DNA from: Osmia lignaria lignaria
Taxonomy: Eukaryota; Arthropoda; Insecta; Hymenoptera; Megachilidae
Direction: 5' to 3'
Assembly (NCBI RefSeq): GCF_051020975.1
Contig: NC_135032.1
Location: forward strand, 6,572,001 to 6,636,000
DNA length: 64,000 nucleotides
Numbering within the stretch: the first letter of the stretch is position 1; each line of letters starts with the position of its first letter. The position numbers and the translations under genes are program-made. Positions 35,903-47,815 of this stretch are shown in pieces. The notes under the pieces were generated by a model. It was given only the letters and a program-made list of their open reading frames with translations. It was not told the origin of the DNA and searched no databases.

Positions 35903-36224
35903 TTGCAGATTTATCTCAAGGGAAGGGGCCTGACGGACATATTTCGAGATATTTCTTCTTCTTGTTGTTCTTCTTCTGCACAGCTAAGCTGGAAGTGGCA
36001 TTTGCAGCTCGCAATAGTGCAGAGTTATCTCACAGACGGGGGCCACGGTGTTTCTGTATCTCTATTATGTTGGTGCGGCTTCGGAACTTTTAAATATCTT
36101 GATATATCTCGAGAACTACGCATCTGTTCAAAAAATATCATAGAACGTAAAAAGTAGGAAACTTAATTCTCTACACAAAAGGTCTCTTAACATTTTGCCA
36201 TAGCTCGCTTCATTTCCGAGATAT
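35903..36224. repeat. Monomer of the CACAGACGGGGG type
   Basis: First of three monomers (35903, 38801, 42664) sharing CATCTCACAGACGGGGG, CGCATCTGTTCAAA and GAACGTAAAAAG. The CTGTTC change removes the usual TGATCA (BclI) site and the usual stop of the open frame. It is a derivative of the CACAGAAGGGGG monomers found in the 4/7-mer array. At 38801 and 42664 it follows an A-like TTTGCACATTT monomer. Confidence 0.8.
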
Positions 36225-38156
36225 TTGCAGATTTATCTCAAGGGAAGGGCCCTAACGGACATATTTCGAGATATTTCTTCTTCTTGTTGTTCTTCTTCTG
36301 CACAGCGAAGCTGGAAGTGGCATTTGCAGCTCGCAATAGTGCAGAGTTATCTCAAAGAAAGGGGCCACGGTGTTTCTGTATCTCTATTATGTTGGTGCGG
36401 CTTCGGAACTTTCAAATATCTTGATATATCTCGAGAACTACGCATCTGATCAAAAAATATCATAGAACATAAAAAGTAGCAAACTTAATTCTCTACAAAA
36501 AAGGTCTCTTAACATTTTGCCATAGCTCGCTTCGTTTCCGAGATATTGGCAGATTTATCTCAAGGGAAGGGGCCTGACGGACATGTTTCGAGATATTTCT
36601 TCTTCTTGTTGTTCTTCTTCTGCACAGCTAAGCTGGAAGTGGCATTTGCAGCTCGCACTAGTGCAGAGTTATCTCAAAGAAAGGGGCCACGGTGTTTCTG
36701 TATCTCTATTATGTTGGTGCGGCTTCGGAACTTTTAAATATCTTGATATATCTCGAGAACTACGCATCTGATCAAAAAATATCATAGAACACAAAAAGTA
36801 GGAAACTTAATTCTCTACAAAAAAGGTCCCTTAAAATTTTGCCATAGCTCGCTTCGTTTCCGAGATATTTTCAGATATATCTCAAGGGAAGGGGCCTGAC
36901 GGACATATTTCGAGATATTTCTTCTTCTTGTTGTTCTTCTTCTGCACAGCTAAGCTGGAAGTGGCATTTACAGCTCGCAATAGTGCAGAGTTATCTCAAA
37001 GAAAGGGGCCACGGTGTTTCTGTATCTCTATTATGTTGGTGCGGCTTCGGAACTTTTAAATATCTTGATATATCTCGAGAACTACGCATCTGATCAAAAA
37101 ATATCATAGAACATAAAAAGTAGGAAACTTAATTCTCTACACAAAAGGTCTCTTAAGATTTTGCCATAGCTCGCTTCATTTCCGAGATATTTGCAGATTT
37201 ATCTCAAGGGAGGGGCCCTAACGGACATATTTCGAGATATTTCTTCTTCTTGTTGTTCTTCTTCTGCACAGCGAAGCTGGAAGTGGCATTTGCAGCTCGC
37301 AATAGTGCAGAGTTATCTCAAAGAAAGGGGCCACGGTGTTTCTGTATCTCTATTATGTTGGTGCGGCTTCGGAACTTTTAAATATCTTGATATATCTCGA
37401 GAACTACGCATCTGATCAAAAAATATCATAAAACATAAATAGTAGGAAACTTCATTCTCTACAAAAAAGGTCTCTCAACATTTTGCCATAGCTCGCTTCG
37501 TTTCCGAGATATTGGCAGATTTATCTCAAGGGAAGGGGCCTGACGGACATGTTTCGAGATATTTCTTCTTCTTGTTGTTCTTCTTCTGCACAGCTAAGCT
37601 GGAAGTGGCATTTGCAGCTCGCACTAGTGCAGAGTTATCTCAAAGAAAGGGGCCACGGTGTTTCTGTATCTCTATTATGTTGGTGCGGCTTCGGAACTTT
37701 TAAATATCTTGATATATCTCGAGAACTACGCATCTGATCAAAAAATATCATAGAACATAAAAAGTAGGAAACTTAATTCTCTACAAAAAAGGTCCCTTAA
37801 AATTTTGCCATAGCTCGCTTCGTTTCCGAGATATTTTCAGATATATCTCAAGGGAAGGGGCCTGACGGACATATTTCGAGATATTTCTTCTTCTTGTTGT
37901 TCTTCTTCTGCACAGCTAAGCTGGAAGTGGCATTTACAGCTCGCAATAGTGCAGAGTTATCTCAAAGAAAGGGGCCACGGTGTTTCTGTATCTCTATTAT
38001 GTTGGTGCGGCTTCGGAACTTTTAAATATCTTGATATATCTCGAGAACTACGCATCTGGTCAAAAAATATCATAGAACATAAAAAGTAGGAAACTTAATT
38101 CTCTACACAAAAGGTCTCTTAACATTTTGCCATAGCTCGCTTCATTTCCGAGATAT
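36225..38156. repeat. 966-bp trimer, two tandem copies
   Basis: Copies 36225-37190 and 37191-38156. Position 1 has GGGCCCTAACGG and GCGAAGC. Position 2 has GATATTGGCAG, GACATGTTTCG and the mixed haplotype GCAGCTCGCACTAG. Position 3 has GATATTTTCAGATATATC and CATTTACAGC. The position 1 backs differ between copies (TTTCAAATATC with AAAAAGTAGC in 36225; ACATAAATAGTAGG with CTTCATTC in 37191), so exchange occurred within that monomer. Positions 2 and 3 have lost the TTG at the usual start of the open frame. Confidence 0.87.
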
Positions 38157-39766
38157 TTGCAGATTTATCTCAAGGGAAGGGCCCTAACGGACATATTTCG
38201 AGATATTTCTTCTTCTTGTTGTTCTTCTTCTGCACAGCGAAGCTGGAAGTGGCATTTGCAGCTCGCAATAGTGCAGAGTTATCTCAAAGAAAGGGGCCAC
38301 GGTGTTTCTGTATCTCTATTATGTTGGTGCGGCTTCGGAACTTTTAAATATCTTGATATATCTCGAGAACTACGCATCTGATCAAAAAATATCATAAAAC
38401 ATAAATAGTAGGAAACTTCATTCTCTACAAAAAAGGTCTCTCAACATTTTGCCATAGCTCGCTTCGTGTCCGAGATATTTGCACATTTATCTCAAGGGAA
38501 GGGGCCTAACGGACATATTTCGAGATATTTCATCTTCTTGTTGTTCTTCTTCTGCACAGCTAAGCTGGAAGTGGCATTTGCGGCTCGCACTAGTGCAGAG
38601 TTATCTCAAAGAAAGGGGCCACGGTGTTTCTGTATCTCTATTATGTTGGTGCAGCTTCGGAACTTTTAAATATCTTGATATATCTCGAGAACTACGCATC
38701 TGATCAAAAAATATCATAGAACATAAAAAGTAGGAAACTTAATTCTCTACAAAAAAGGTCTCTTAACATTTTGCCATAGCTCGCTTCGTTTCCGAGATAT
38801 TTGCAGATTTATCTCAAGGGAAGGGGCCTGACGGACATATTTCGAGATATTTCTTCTTCTTGTTGTTCTTCTTCTGCACAGCTAAGCTGGAAGTGGCATT
38901 TGCAGCTCGCAATAGTGCAGAGTTATCTCACAGACGGGGGCCACGGTGTTTCTGTATCTCTATTATGTTGGTGCGGCTTCGGAACTTTTAAATATCTTGA
39001 TATATCTCGAGAACTACGCATCTGTTCAAAAAATATCATAGAACGTAAAAAGTAGGAAACTTAATTCTCTACACAAAAGGTCTCTTAACATTTTGCCATA
39101 GCTCGCTTCATTTCCGAGATATTTGCAGATTTATCTCAAGGGAAGGGCCCTAACCGACATATTTCGAGATATTTCTTCTTCTTGTTGTTCTTCTTCTGCA
39201 CAGCGAAGCTGGAAGTGGCATTTGCAGCTCGCAATAGTGCAGAGTTATCTCAAAGAAAGGGGCCACGGTGTTTCTGTATCTCTATTATATTGGTGCGGCT
39301 TCGGAACTTTTAAATCTCTTGATATATCTCGAGAACTACGCATCTGATCAAAAAATATCATAAAACATAAATAGTAGGAAACTTCATTCTCTACAAAAAA
39401 GGTCTCTCAACATTTTGCCATAGCTCGCTTCGTTTCCGAGATATTTGCAGATTTATCTCAAGGGAAGGGGCCTGACGGACATATTTCGAGATATTTCTTC
39501 TTCTTGTTGTTCTTCTTCTGCACAGCTAAGCTGGAAGTGGCATTTGCAGCTCGCAATAGTGCAGAGTTATCTCAAAGAAAGGGGCCACGGTGTTTCTGTA
39601 TCTCTATTATGTTGGTGCGGCTTCGGAACTTTCAAATATCTTGATATATCTCGAGAACTACGCATCTGATCAAAAAATATCATAGAACATAAAAAGTAGG
39701 AAACTTAATTCTCTACAAAAAAGGTCCCTTAAAATTTTGCCATAGCTCGCTTCGTTTCCGAGATAT
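38157..39766. repeat. Five monomers between the trimer and the 10-mer
   Basis: 38157 (GGGCCCTAACGG), 38479 (TTTGCACATTT, with private CGTGTCCGAG), 38801 (CACAGACGGGGG), 39123 (GGGCCCTAACCG, TATTATATTGG, TTTAAATCTCTTG) and 39445 (near consensus, TTTCAAATATC). The TTTAAATCTCTTG change in 39123 reappears in 39767 and 42986, linking this stretch to the 10-mer unit. Confidence 0.82.
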
Positions 39767-42700
39767 TTGCAGATATATCTCAAGGGAAGGGGCCTAACGG
39801 ACATATTTCGAGATATTTCTTCTTCTTGTTGTTCTTCTTCTGCACAGCGAAGCTGGAAGTGGCATTTGCAGCTCGCAATAGTGCAGAGTTATCTCAAAGA
39901 AAGGGGCCACGGTGTTTCTGTATCTCTATTATGTTGGTGCGGCTTCGGAACTTTTAAATCTCTTGATGTATCTCGAGAACTACGCATCTGATCAAAAAAT
40001 ATCATAAAACATAAATAGTAGGAAACTTCATTCTCTACAAAAAAGGTCTCTCAACATTTTGCCATAGCTCGCTTCGTTTCCGAGATATTTGCAGATTTAT
40101 CTCAAGGGAAGGGGCCTGACGGACATATTTCGAGATATTTCTTCTTCTTGTTGTTCTTCCTCTGCACAGCTAAGCTGGAAGTGGCATTTGCAGCTCGCAA
40201 TAGTGCAGAGTTATCTCAAAGAAAGGGGCCACGGTGTTTCTGTATCTCTATTATGTTGGTGCGGCTCCGGAACTTTTAAATATCTTGATATATCTCGAGA
40301 ACTACGCATCTGATCAAAAAATATCATAGAACATAAAAAGTAGGAAACTTAATTCTCTACAAAAAAGGTCTCTTAACATTTTGCCATAGCTCGCTTCGTT
40401 TCCGAGATATTTGCAGATTTATCTCAAGGGAAGGGGCCTGACGGACATACTTCGAGATATTTCTTCTTCTTGTTGTTCTTCTTCTGCACAGCTAAGCTGG
40501 AAGTGGCATTTGCAGCTCGCAATAGTGCAGAGTTATCTCAAAGAAAGGGGCCACGGTGTTTCTGTATCTCTATTATGTTGGTGCGGCTTCGGAACTTTCA
40601 AATATCTTGATATATCTCGAGAACTACGCATCTGATCAAAAAATATCATAGAACATAAAAAGTAGCAAACTTAATTCTCTACAAAAAAGGTCTCTTAACA
40701 TTTTGCCATAGCTCGCTTCGTTTCCGAGATATTGGCAGATTTATCTCAAGGGAAGGGGCCTGACGGACATGTTTCGAGATATTTCTTCTTCTTGTTGTTC
40801 TTCTTCTGCACAGCTAAGCTGGAAGTGGCATTTGCAGCTCGCACTAGTGCAGAGTTATCTCAAAGAAAGGGGCCACGGTGTTTCTGTATCTCTATTATGT
40901 TGGTGCGGCTTCGGAACTTTTAAATATCTTGATATATCTCGAGAACTACGCATCTGATCAAAAAATATCATAGAACATAAAAAGTAGGAAACTTAATTCT
41001 CTACAAAAAAGGTCCCTTAAAATTTTGCCATAGCTCGCTTCGTTTCCGAGATATTTGCAGATTTATCTCAAGGGAAGGGGCCTGACGGACATGTTTCGAG
41101 ATATTTCTTCTTCTTGTTGTTCTTCTTCTGCACAGCTAAGCTGGAAGTGGCATTTGCAGCTCGCACTAGTGCAGAGTTATCTCAAAGAAAGGGGCCACGG
41201 TGTTTCTGTATCTCTATTATGTTGGTGCGGCTTCGGAACTTTTAAATATCTTGATATATCTCGAGAACTACGCATCTGATCAAAAAATATCATAGAACAT
41301 AAAAAGTAGGAAACTTAATTCTCTACAAAAAAGGTCCCTTAAAATTTTGCCATAGCTCGCTTCGTTTCCGAGATATTTGCAGATATATCTCAAGGGAAGG
41401 GGCCTGACGGACATATTTCGAGATATTTCTTCTTCTTGTTGTTCTTCTTCTGCACAGCTAAGCTGGAAGTGGCATTTACAGCTCGCAATAGTGCAGAGTT
41501 ATCTCAAAGAAAGGGGCCACGGTGTTTCTGTATCTCTATTATGTTGGTGCGGCTTCGGAACTTTTAAATATCTTGATATATCTCGAGAACTACGCATCTG
41601 ATCAAAAAATATCACAGAACATAAAAAGTAGGAAACTTAATTCTCTACACAAAAGGTCTCTTAACATTTTGCCATAGCTCGCTTCATTTCCGAGATATTT
41701 GCAGATTTATCTCAAGGGAAGGGCCCTAACGGACATATTTCGAGATATTTCTTCTTCTTGTTGTTCTTCTTCTGCACAGCTAAGCTGGAAGTGGCATTTG
41801 CAGCTCGCAATAGTGCAGAGTTATCTCAAAGAAAGGGGCCACGGTGTTTCTGTATCTCTATTATGTTGGTGCGGCTTCGGAACTTTCAAATATCTTGATA
41901 TATCTCGAGAACTACGCATCTGATCAAAAAATATCATAGAACATAAAAAGTAGGAAACTTAATTCTCTACAAAAAAGGTCCCTTAAAATTTTGCCATAGC
42001 TCGCTTCGTTTCCGAGATATTTGCAGATATATCTCAAGGGAAGGGGCCTGACGGACATATTTCGAGATATTTCTTCTTCTTGTTGTTCTTCTTCTGCACA
42101 GCTAAGCTGGAAGTGGCATTTACAGCTCGCAATAGTGCAGAGTTATCTCAAAGAAAGGGGCCACGGTGTTTCTGTATCTCTATTATGTTGGTGCGGCTTC
42201 GGAACTTTTAAATATCTTGATATATCTCGAGAACTACGCATCTGATCAAAAAATATCATAGAACATAAAAAGTAGGAAACTTCATTCTGTACAAAAAAGG
42301 TCTCTCAACATTTTGCCATAGCTCGCTTCGTTTCCGAGATATTTGCACATTTATCTCAAGGGAAGGGGCCTAACGGACATATTTCGAGATATTTCATCTT
42401 CTTGTTGTTCTTCTTCTGCACAGCTAAGCTGGAAGTGGCATTTGCGGCTCGCACTAGTGCAGAGTTATCTCAAAGAAAGGGGCCACGGTGTTTCTGTATC
42501 TCTATTATGTTGGTGCAGCTTCGGAACTTTTAAATATCTTGATATATCTCGAGAACTACGCATCTGATCAAAAAATATCATAGAACATAAAAAGTAGGAA
42601 ACTTAATTCTCTACAAAAAAGGTCTCTTACATTTTGCCATAGCTCGCTTCGTTTCCGAGATACTTGCAGATTTATCTCAAGGGAAGGGGCCTGACGGACA

Positions 42701-42985
42701 TATTTCGAGATATTTCTTCTTCTTGTTGTTCTTCTTCTGCACAGCTAAGCTGGAAGTGGCATTTGCAGCTCGCAATAGTGCAGAGTTATCTCACAGACGG
42801 GGGCCACGGTGTTTCTGTATCTCTATTATGTTGGTGCGGCTTCGGAACTTTTAAATATCTTGATATATCTCGAGAACTACGCATCTGTTCAAAAAATATC
42901 ATAGAACGTAAAAAGTAGGAAACTTAATTCTCTACACAAAAGGTCTCTTAACATTTTGCCATAGCTCGCTTCATTTCCGAGATAT
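39767..42985. repeat. 10-mer HOR, copy 1 (3,219 bp)
   Basis: S 39767 (AAATCTCTTGATGTATC), X 40089 (CGGCTCCGGAAC), L 40411 (GACATACTTCG, AAAAAGTAGC), W 40733 (GATATTGGCAG, GACATGTTTCG), M 41055 (GACATGTTTCG with TTTGCAG), Q 41377 (CATTTACAGC), R 41699 (GGGCCCTAACGG but CAGCTAAGC and TTTCAAATATC, a mixture), Q 42021, H 42343 (TTTGCACATTT) and T 42664 (CACAGACGGGGG). Monomer H has a 1-bp deletion (CTCTTACATTTT). The mixed R and the second Q are absent from the next copy, so one extra monomer was gained here or lost there. Confidence 0.85.
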
Positions 42986-45883
42986 TTGCAGATTTATCTC
43001 AAGGGAAGGGCCCTAACGGACATATTTCGAGATATTTCTTCTTCTTGTTGTTCTTCTTCTGCACAGCGAAGCTGGAAGTGGCATTTGCAGCTCGCAATAG
43101 TGCAGAGTTATCTCAAAGAAAGGGGCCACGGTGTTTCTGTATCTCTATTATGTTGGTGCGGCTTCGGAACTTTTAAATCTCTTGATGTATCTCGAGAACT
43201 ACGCATCTGATCAAAAAATATCATAAAACATAAATAGTAGGAAACTTCATTCTCTACAAAAAAGGTCTCTCAACATTTTGCCATAGCTCGCTTCGTTTCC
43301 GAGATATTTGCAGATTTATCTCAAGGGAAGGGGCCTGACGGACATATTTCGAGATATTTCTTCTTCTTGTTGTTCTTCCTCTGCACAGCTAAGCTGGAAG
43401 TGGCATTTGCAGCTCGCAATAGTGCAGAGTTATCTCAAAGAAAGGGGCCACGGTGTTTCTGTATCTCTATTATGTTGGTGCGGCTCCGGAACTTTTAAAT
43501 ATCTTGATATATCTCGAGAACTACGCATCTGATCAAAAAATATCATAGAACATAAAAAGTAGGAAACTTAATTCTCTACAAAAAAGGTCTCTTAACATTT
43601 TGCCATAGCTCGCTTCGTTTCCGAGATATTTGCAGATTTATCTCAAGGGAAGGGGCCTGACGGACATACTTCGAGATATTTCTTCTTCTTGTTGTTCTTC
43701 TTCTGCACAGCTAAGCTGGAAGTGGCATTTGCAGCTCGCAATAGTGCAGAGTTATCTCAAAGAAAGGGGCCACGGTGTTTCTGTATCTCTATTATGTTGG
43801 TGCGGCTTCGGAACTTTCAAATATCTTGATATATCTCGAGAACTACGCATCTGATCAAAAAATATCATAGAACATAAAAAGTAGCAAACTTAATTCTCTA
43901 CAAAAAAGGTCTCTTAACATTTTGCCATAGCTCGCTTCGTTTCCGAGATATTGGCAGATTTATCTCAAGGGAAGGGGCCTGACGGACATGTTTCGAGATA
44001 TTTCTTCTTCTTGTTGCTCTTCTTCTGCACAGCTAAGCTGGAAGTGGCATTTGCAGCTCGCACTAGTGCAGAGTTATCTCAAAGAAAGGGGCCACGGTGT
44101 TTCTGTATCTCTATTATGTTGGTGCGGCTTCGGAACTTTTAAATATCTTGATATATCTCGAGAACTACGCATCTGATCAAAAAATATCATAGAACATAAA
44201 AAGTAGGAAACTTAATTCTCTACAAAAAAGGTCCCTTAAAATTTTGCCATAGCTCGCTTCGTTTCCGAGATATTTGCAGATTTATCTCAAGGGAAGGGGC
44301 CTGACGGACATGTTTCGAGATATTTCTTCTTCTTGTTGTTCTTCTTCTGCACAGCTAAGCTGGAAGTGGCATTTGCAGCTCGCACTAGTGCAGAGTTATC
44401 TCAAAGAAAGGGGCCACGGTGTTTCTGTATCTCTATTATGTTGGTGCGGCTTCGGAACTTTTAAATATCTTGATATATCTCGAGAACTACGCATCTGATC
44501 AAAAAATATCATAGAACATAAAAAGTAGGAAACTTAATTCTCTACAAAAAAGGTCCCTTAAAATTTTGCCATAGCTCGCTTCGTTTCCGAGATATTTGCA
44601 GATATATCTCAAGGGAAGGGGCCTGACGGACATATTTCGAGATATTTCTTCTTCTTGTTGTTCTTCTTCTGCACAGCTAAGCTGGAAGTGGCATTTACAG
44701 CTCGCAATAGTGCAGAGTTATCTCAAAGAAAGGGGCCACGGTGTTTCTGTATCTCTATTATGTTGGTGCGGCTTCGGAACTTTTAAATATCTTGATATAT
44801 CTCGAGAACTACGCATCTGATCAAAAAATATCATAGAACATAAAAAGTAGGAAACTTAATTCTCTACACAAAAGGTCTCTTAACATTTTGCCATAGCTCG
44901 CTTCATTTCCGAGATATTTGCAGATTTATCTCAAGGGAAGGGCCCTAACGGACATATTTCGAGATATTTCTTCTTCTTGTTGTTCTTCTTCTGCACAGCG
45001 AAGCTGGAAGTGGCATTTGCAGCTCGCAATAGTGCAGAGTTATCTCAAAGAAAGGGGCCACGGTGTTTCTGTATCTCTATTATGTTGGTGCGGCTTCGGA
45101 ACTTTTAAATATCTTGATATATCTCGAGAACTACGCATCTGATCAAAAAATATCATAAAACATAAATAGTAGGAAACTTCATTCTCTACAAAAAAGGTCT
45201 CTCAACATTTTGCCATAGCTCGCTTCGTTTCCGAGATATTTGCACATTTATCTCAAGGGAAGGGGCCTAACGGACATATTTCGAGATATTTCATCTTCTT
45301 GTTGTTCTTCTTCTGCACAGCTAAGCTGGAAGTGGCATTTGCGGCTCGCACTAGTGCAGAGTTATCTCAAAGAAAGGGGCCACGGTGTTTCTGTATCTCT
45401 ATTATGTTGGTGCAGCTTCGGAACTTTTAAATATCTTGATATATCTCGAGAACTACGCATCTGATCAAAAAATATCATAGAACATAAAAAGTAGGAAACT
45501 TAATTCTCTACAAAAAAGGTCTCTTAACATTTTGCCATAGCTCGCTTCGTTTCCGAGATATTTGCAGATTTATCTCAAGGGAAGGGGCCTGACGGACATA
45601 TTTCGAGATATTTCTTCTTCTTGTTGTTCTTCTTCTGCACAGCTAAGCTGGAAGTGGCATTTGCAGCTCGCAATAGTGCAGAGTTATCTCACGGAAGGGG
45701 GCCACGGTGTTTCTGTATCTCTATTATGTTGCTGCGGCTTCGGAACTTTTAAATATCTTGATATATCTCGAGAACTACGCATCTGATCAAAAAATATCAT
45801 AGAACATAAAAAGTAGGAAACTTAATTCTCTACACAAAAGGTCTCTTAACATTTTGCCATAGCTCGCTTCATTTCCGAGATAT
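42986..45883. repeat. 9-mer HOR, copy 2 of the same unit (2,898 bp)
   Basis: S 42986 (AAATCTCTTGATGTATC), X 43308 (CGGCTCCGGAAC), L 43630 (GACATACTTCG), W 43952 (GATATTGGCAG, with private TTGTTGCTC), M 44274, Q 44596, R 44918 (GGGCCCTAACGG, GCGAAGC), H 45240 and T 45562 (CACGGAAGGGGG, TGTTGCTGCGG). Markers S to Q match the first copy in order. R and T differ, so the right part was replaced by the trimer family that continues downstream. Confidence 0.85.
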
Positions 45884-46849
45884 TTGCAGATTTATCTCAA
45901 GGGAAGGGCCCTAACGGACATATTTCGAGATATTTCTTCTTCTTGTTGTTCTTCTTCTGCACAGCGAAGCTGGAAGTGGCATTTGCAGCTCGCAATAGTG
46001 CAGAGTTATCTCAAAGAAAGGGGCCACGGTGTTTCTGTATCTCTATTATGTTGGTGTGGCTTCGGAACTTTTAAATATCTTGATATATCTCGAGAACTAC
46101 GCATCTGATCAAAAAATATCATAAAACATAAATAGTAGGAAACTTCATTCTCTACAAAAAAGGTCTCTCAACATTTTGCCATAGCTCGCTTCGTTTCCGA
46201 GATATTTGCACATTTATCTCAAGGGAAGGGGCCTAACGGACATATTTCGAGATATTTCATCTTCTTGTTGTTCTTCTTCTGCACAGCTAAGCTGGAAGTG
46301 GCATTTGCGGCTCGCACTAGTGCAGAGTTATCTCAAAGAAAGGGGCCACGGTGTTTCTGTATCTCTATTATGTTGGTGCAGCTTCGGAACTTTTAAATAT
46401 CTTGATATATCTCGAGAACTACGCATCTGATCAAAAAATATCATAGAACATAAAAAGTAGGAAACTTAATTCTCTACAAAAAAGGTCTCTTAACATTTTG
46501 CCATAGCTCGCTTCGTTTCCGAGATATTTGCAGATTTATCTCAAGGGAAGGGGCCTGACGGACATATTTCGAGATATTTCTTCTTCTTGTTGTTCTTCTT
46601 CTGCACAGCTAAGCTGGAAGTGGCATTTGCAGCTCGCAATAGTGCAGAGTTATCTCACGGAAGGGGGCCACGGTGTTTCTGTATCTCTATTATGTTGCTG
46701 CGGCTTCGGAACTTTTAAATATCTTGATGTATCTCGAGAACTACGCATCTGATCAAAAAATATCATAGAACGTAAAAAGTAGGAAACTTAATTCTCTACA
46801 CAAAAGGTCTCTTAACATTTTGCCATAGCTCGCTTCATTTCCGAGATAT
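44918..46849. repeat. 966-bp trimer, two tandem copies at the end of the central domain
   Basis: Copies 44918-45883 and 45884-46849: a GGGCCCTAACGG monomer, a TTTGCACATTT monomer, then a monomer with CTCACGGAAGGGGG and TGTTGCTGCGG. The last two changes are found only in 45562 and 46528. The second copy has private GGTGTGGCTTC (45884) and TTGATGTATC (46528). Confidence 0.85.
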
Positions 46850-47171
46850 TTGCAGATTTATCTCAAGGGAAGGGCCCTAACGGACATATTTCGAGATATT
46901 TCTTCTTCTTGTTGTTCTTCTTCTGCACAGCTAATCTAGAAGTGGCATTTGCGGCTCGCACTAGTGCAGAGGTATCTCAAAGAAAGGGGCCACGGTGTTT
47001 CTGTATCTCTATTATGTTGGTGCGGCTTCGGAACTTTTAAATATCTCGATATATCTCGAAAACTACGCTTCTGATCAAAAAATATCATAGAACATAAATT
47101 GTAGGAAACATAATTCTCTACAAAAAACGTCTCTTAACATTTTGCCATAGCTCGCTTCGTTTCCGAGATAT
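46850..47171. repeat. Chimeric boundary monomer between central and right domains
   Basis: The front is central-domain type (GGGCCCTAACGG). From CATTTGCGGCTCGCACTAG onward it is the other subfamily (CTCGATATATCTCGAAAAC, ACGCTTCTG, AAATTGTAGG). The switch lies between about 46876 and 46951. It carries changes seen nowhere else in the window: CTAATCTAGAAG (creating an XbaI site and an in-frame TAG at 46937) and GAGGTATCTC. It marks the sharpest composition change in the window. Confidence 0.82.
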
Positions 47172-47815
47172 TTGCAGATTCAGCTCAAAGGAACGGGCCT
47201 GACGGACATATTTCGAGATATTTCTTCTTCTTGTTGTTCTTCCTCTGCACAGCTAAGCTGCAAGTGGCATTTGCAGCTCGCAATAGTGCAGAGTTATCTC
47301 AAAGAAAGGCGCCACGGAGTTTCTGTATCTCTATTATGTTGGTGCGGCTTCGGAACTTTTAAATATCTTGATATATCTCGAGAACTACGCATCTGATCAA
47401 AAAATATCATACTACATAAAAAGTAGGAAACTTAATTCTCTACAAGAAAGGTCTCTTAACATTTTGCCATAGCTCGCTTCGTTTCCGAGATATTTGCAGA
47501 TATATCTCAAGGGAAGGGGCCTGACGGACATATTTCGAGATATTTCTTCTTCTTGTTGTTCTTCTTCTGCACAGCTAAGCTGGAAGTGGCATTTACAGCT
47601 CGCAATAGTGCAGAGTTATCTCAAAGAAAGGGGCCACGGTGTTTCTGTATCTCTATTATGTTGGTGCGGCTTCGGAACTTTTAAATATCTTGATATATCT
47701 CGAGAACTACGCATCTGATCAAAAAATATCATACAACATAAAAAGTAGGACACTTAATTCTCTACAAAAAAGGTCTCTTATCATTTTGCCATAGCTCGCT
47801 TCGTTTCCGAGATAT

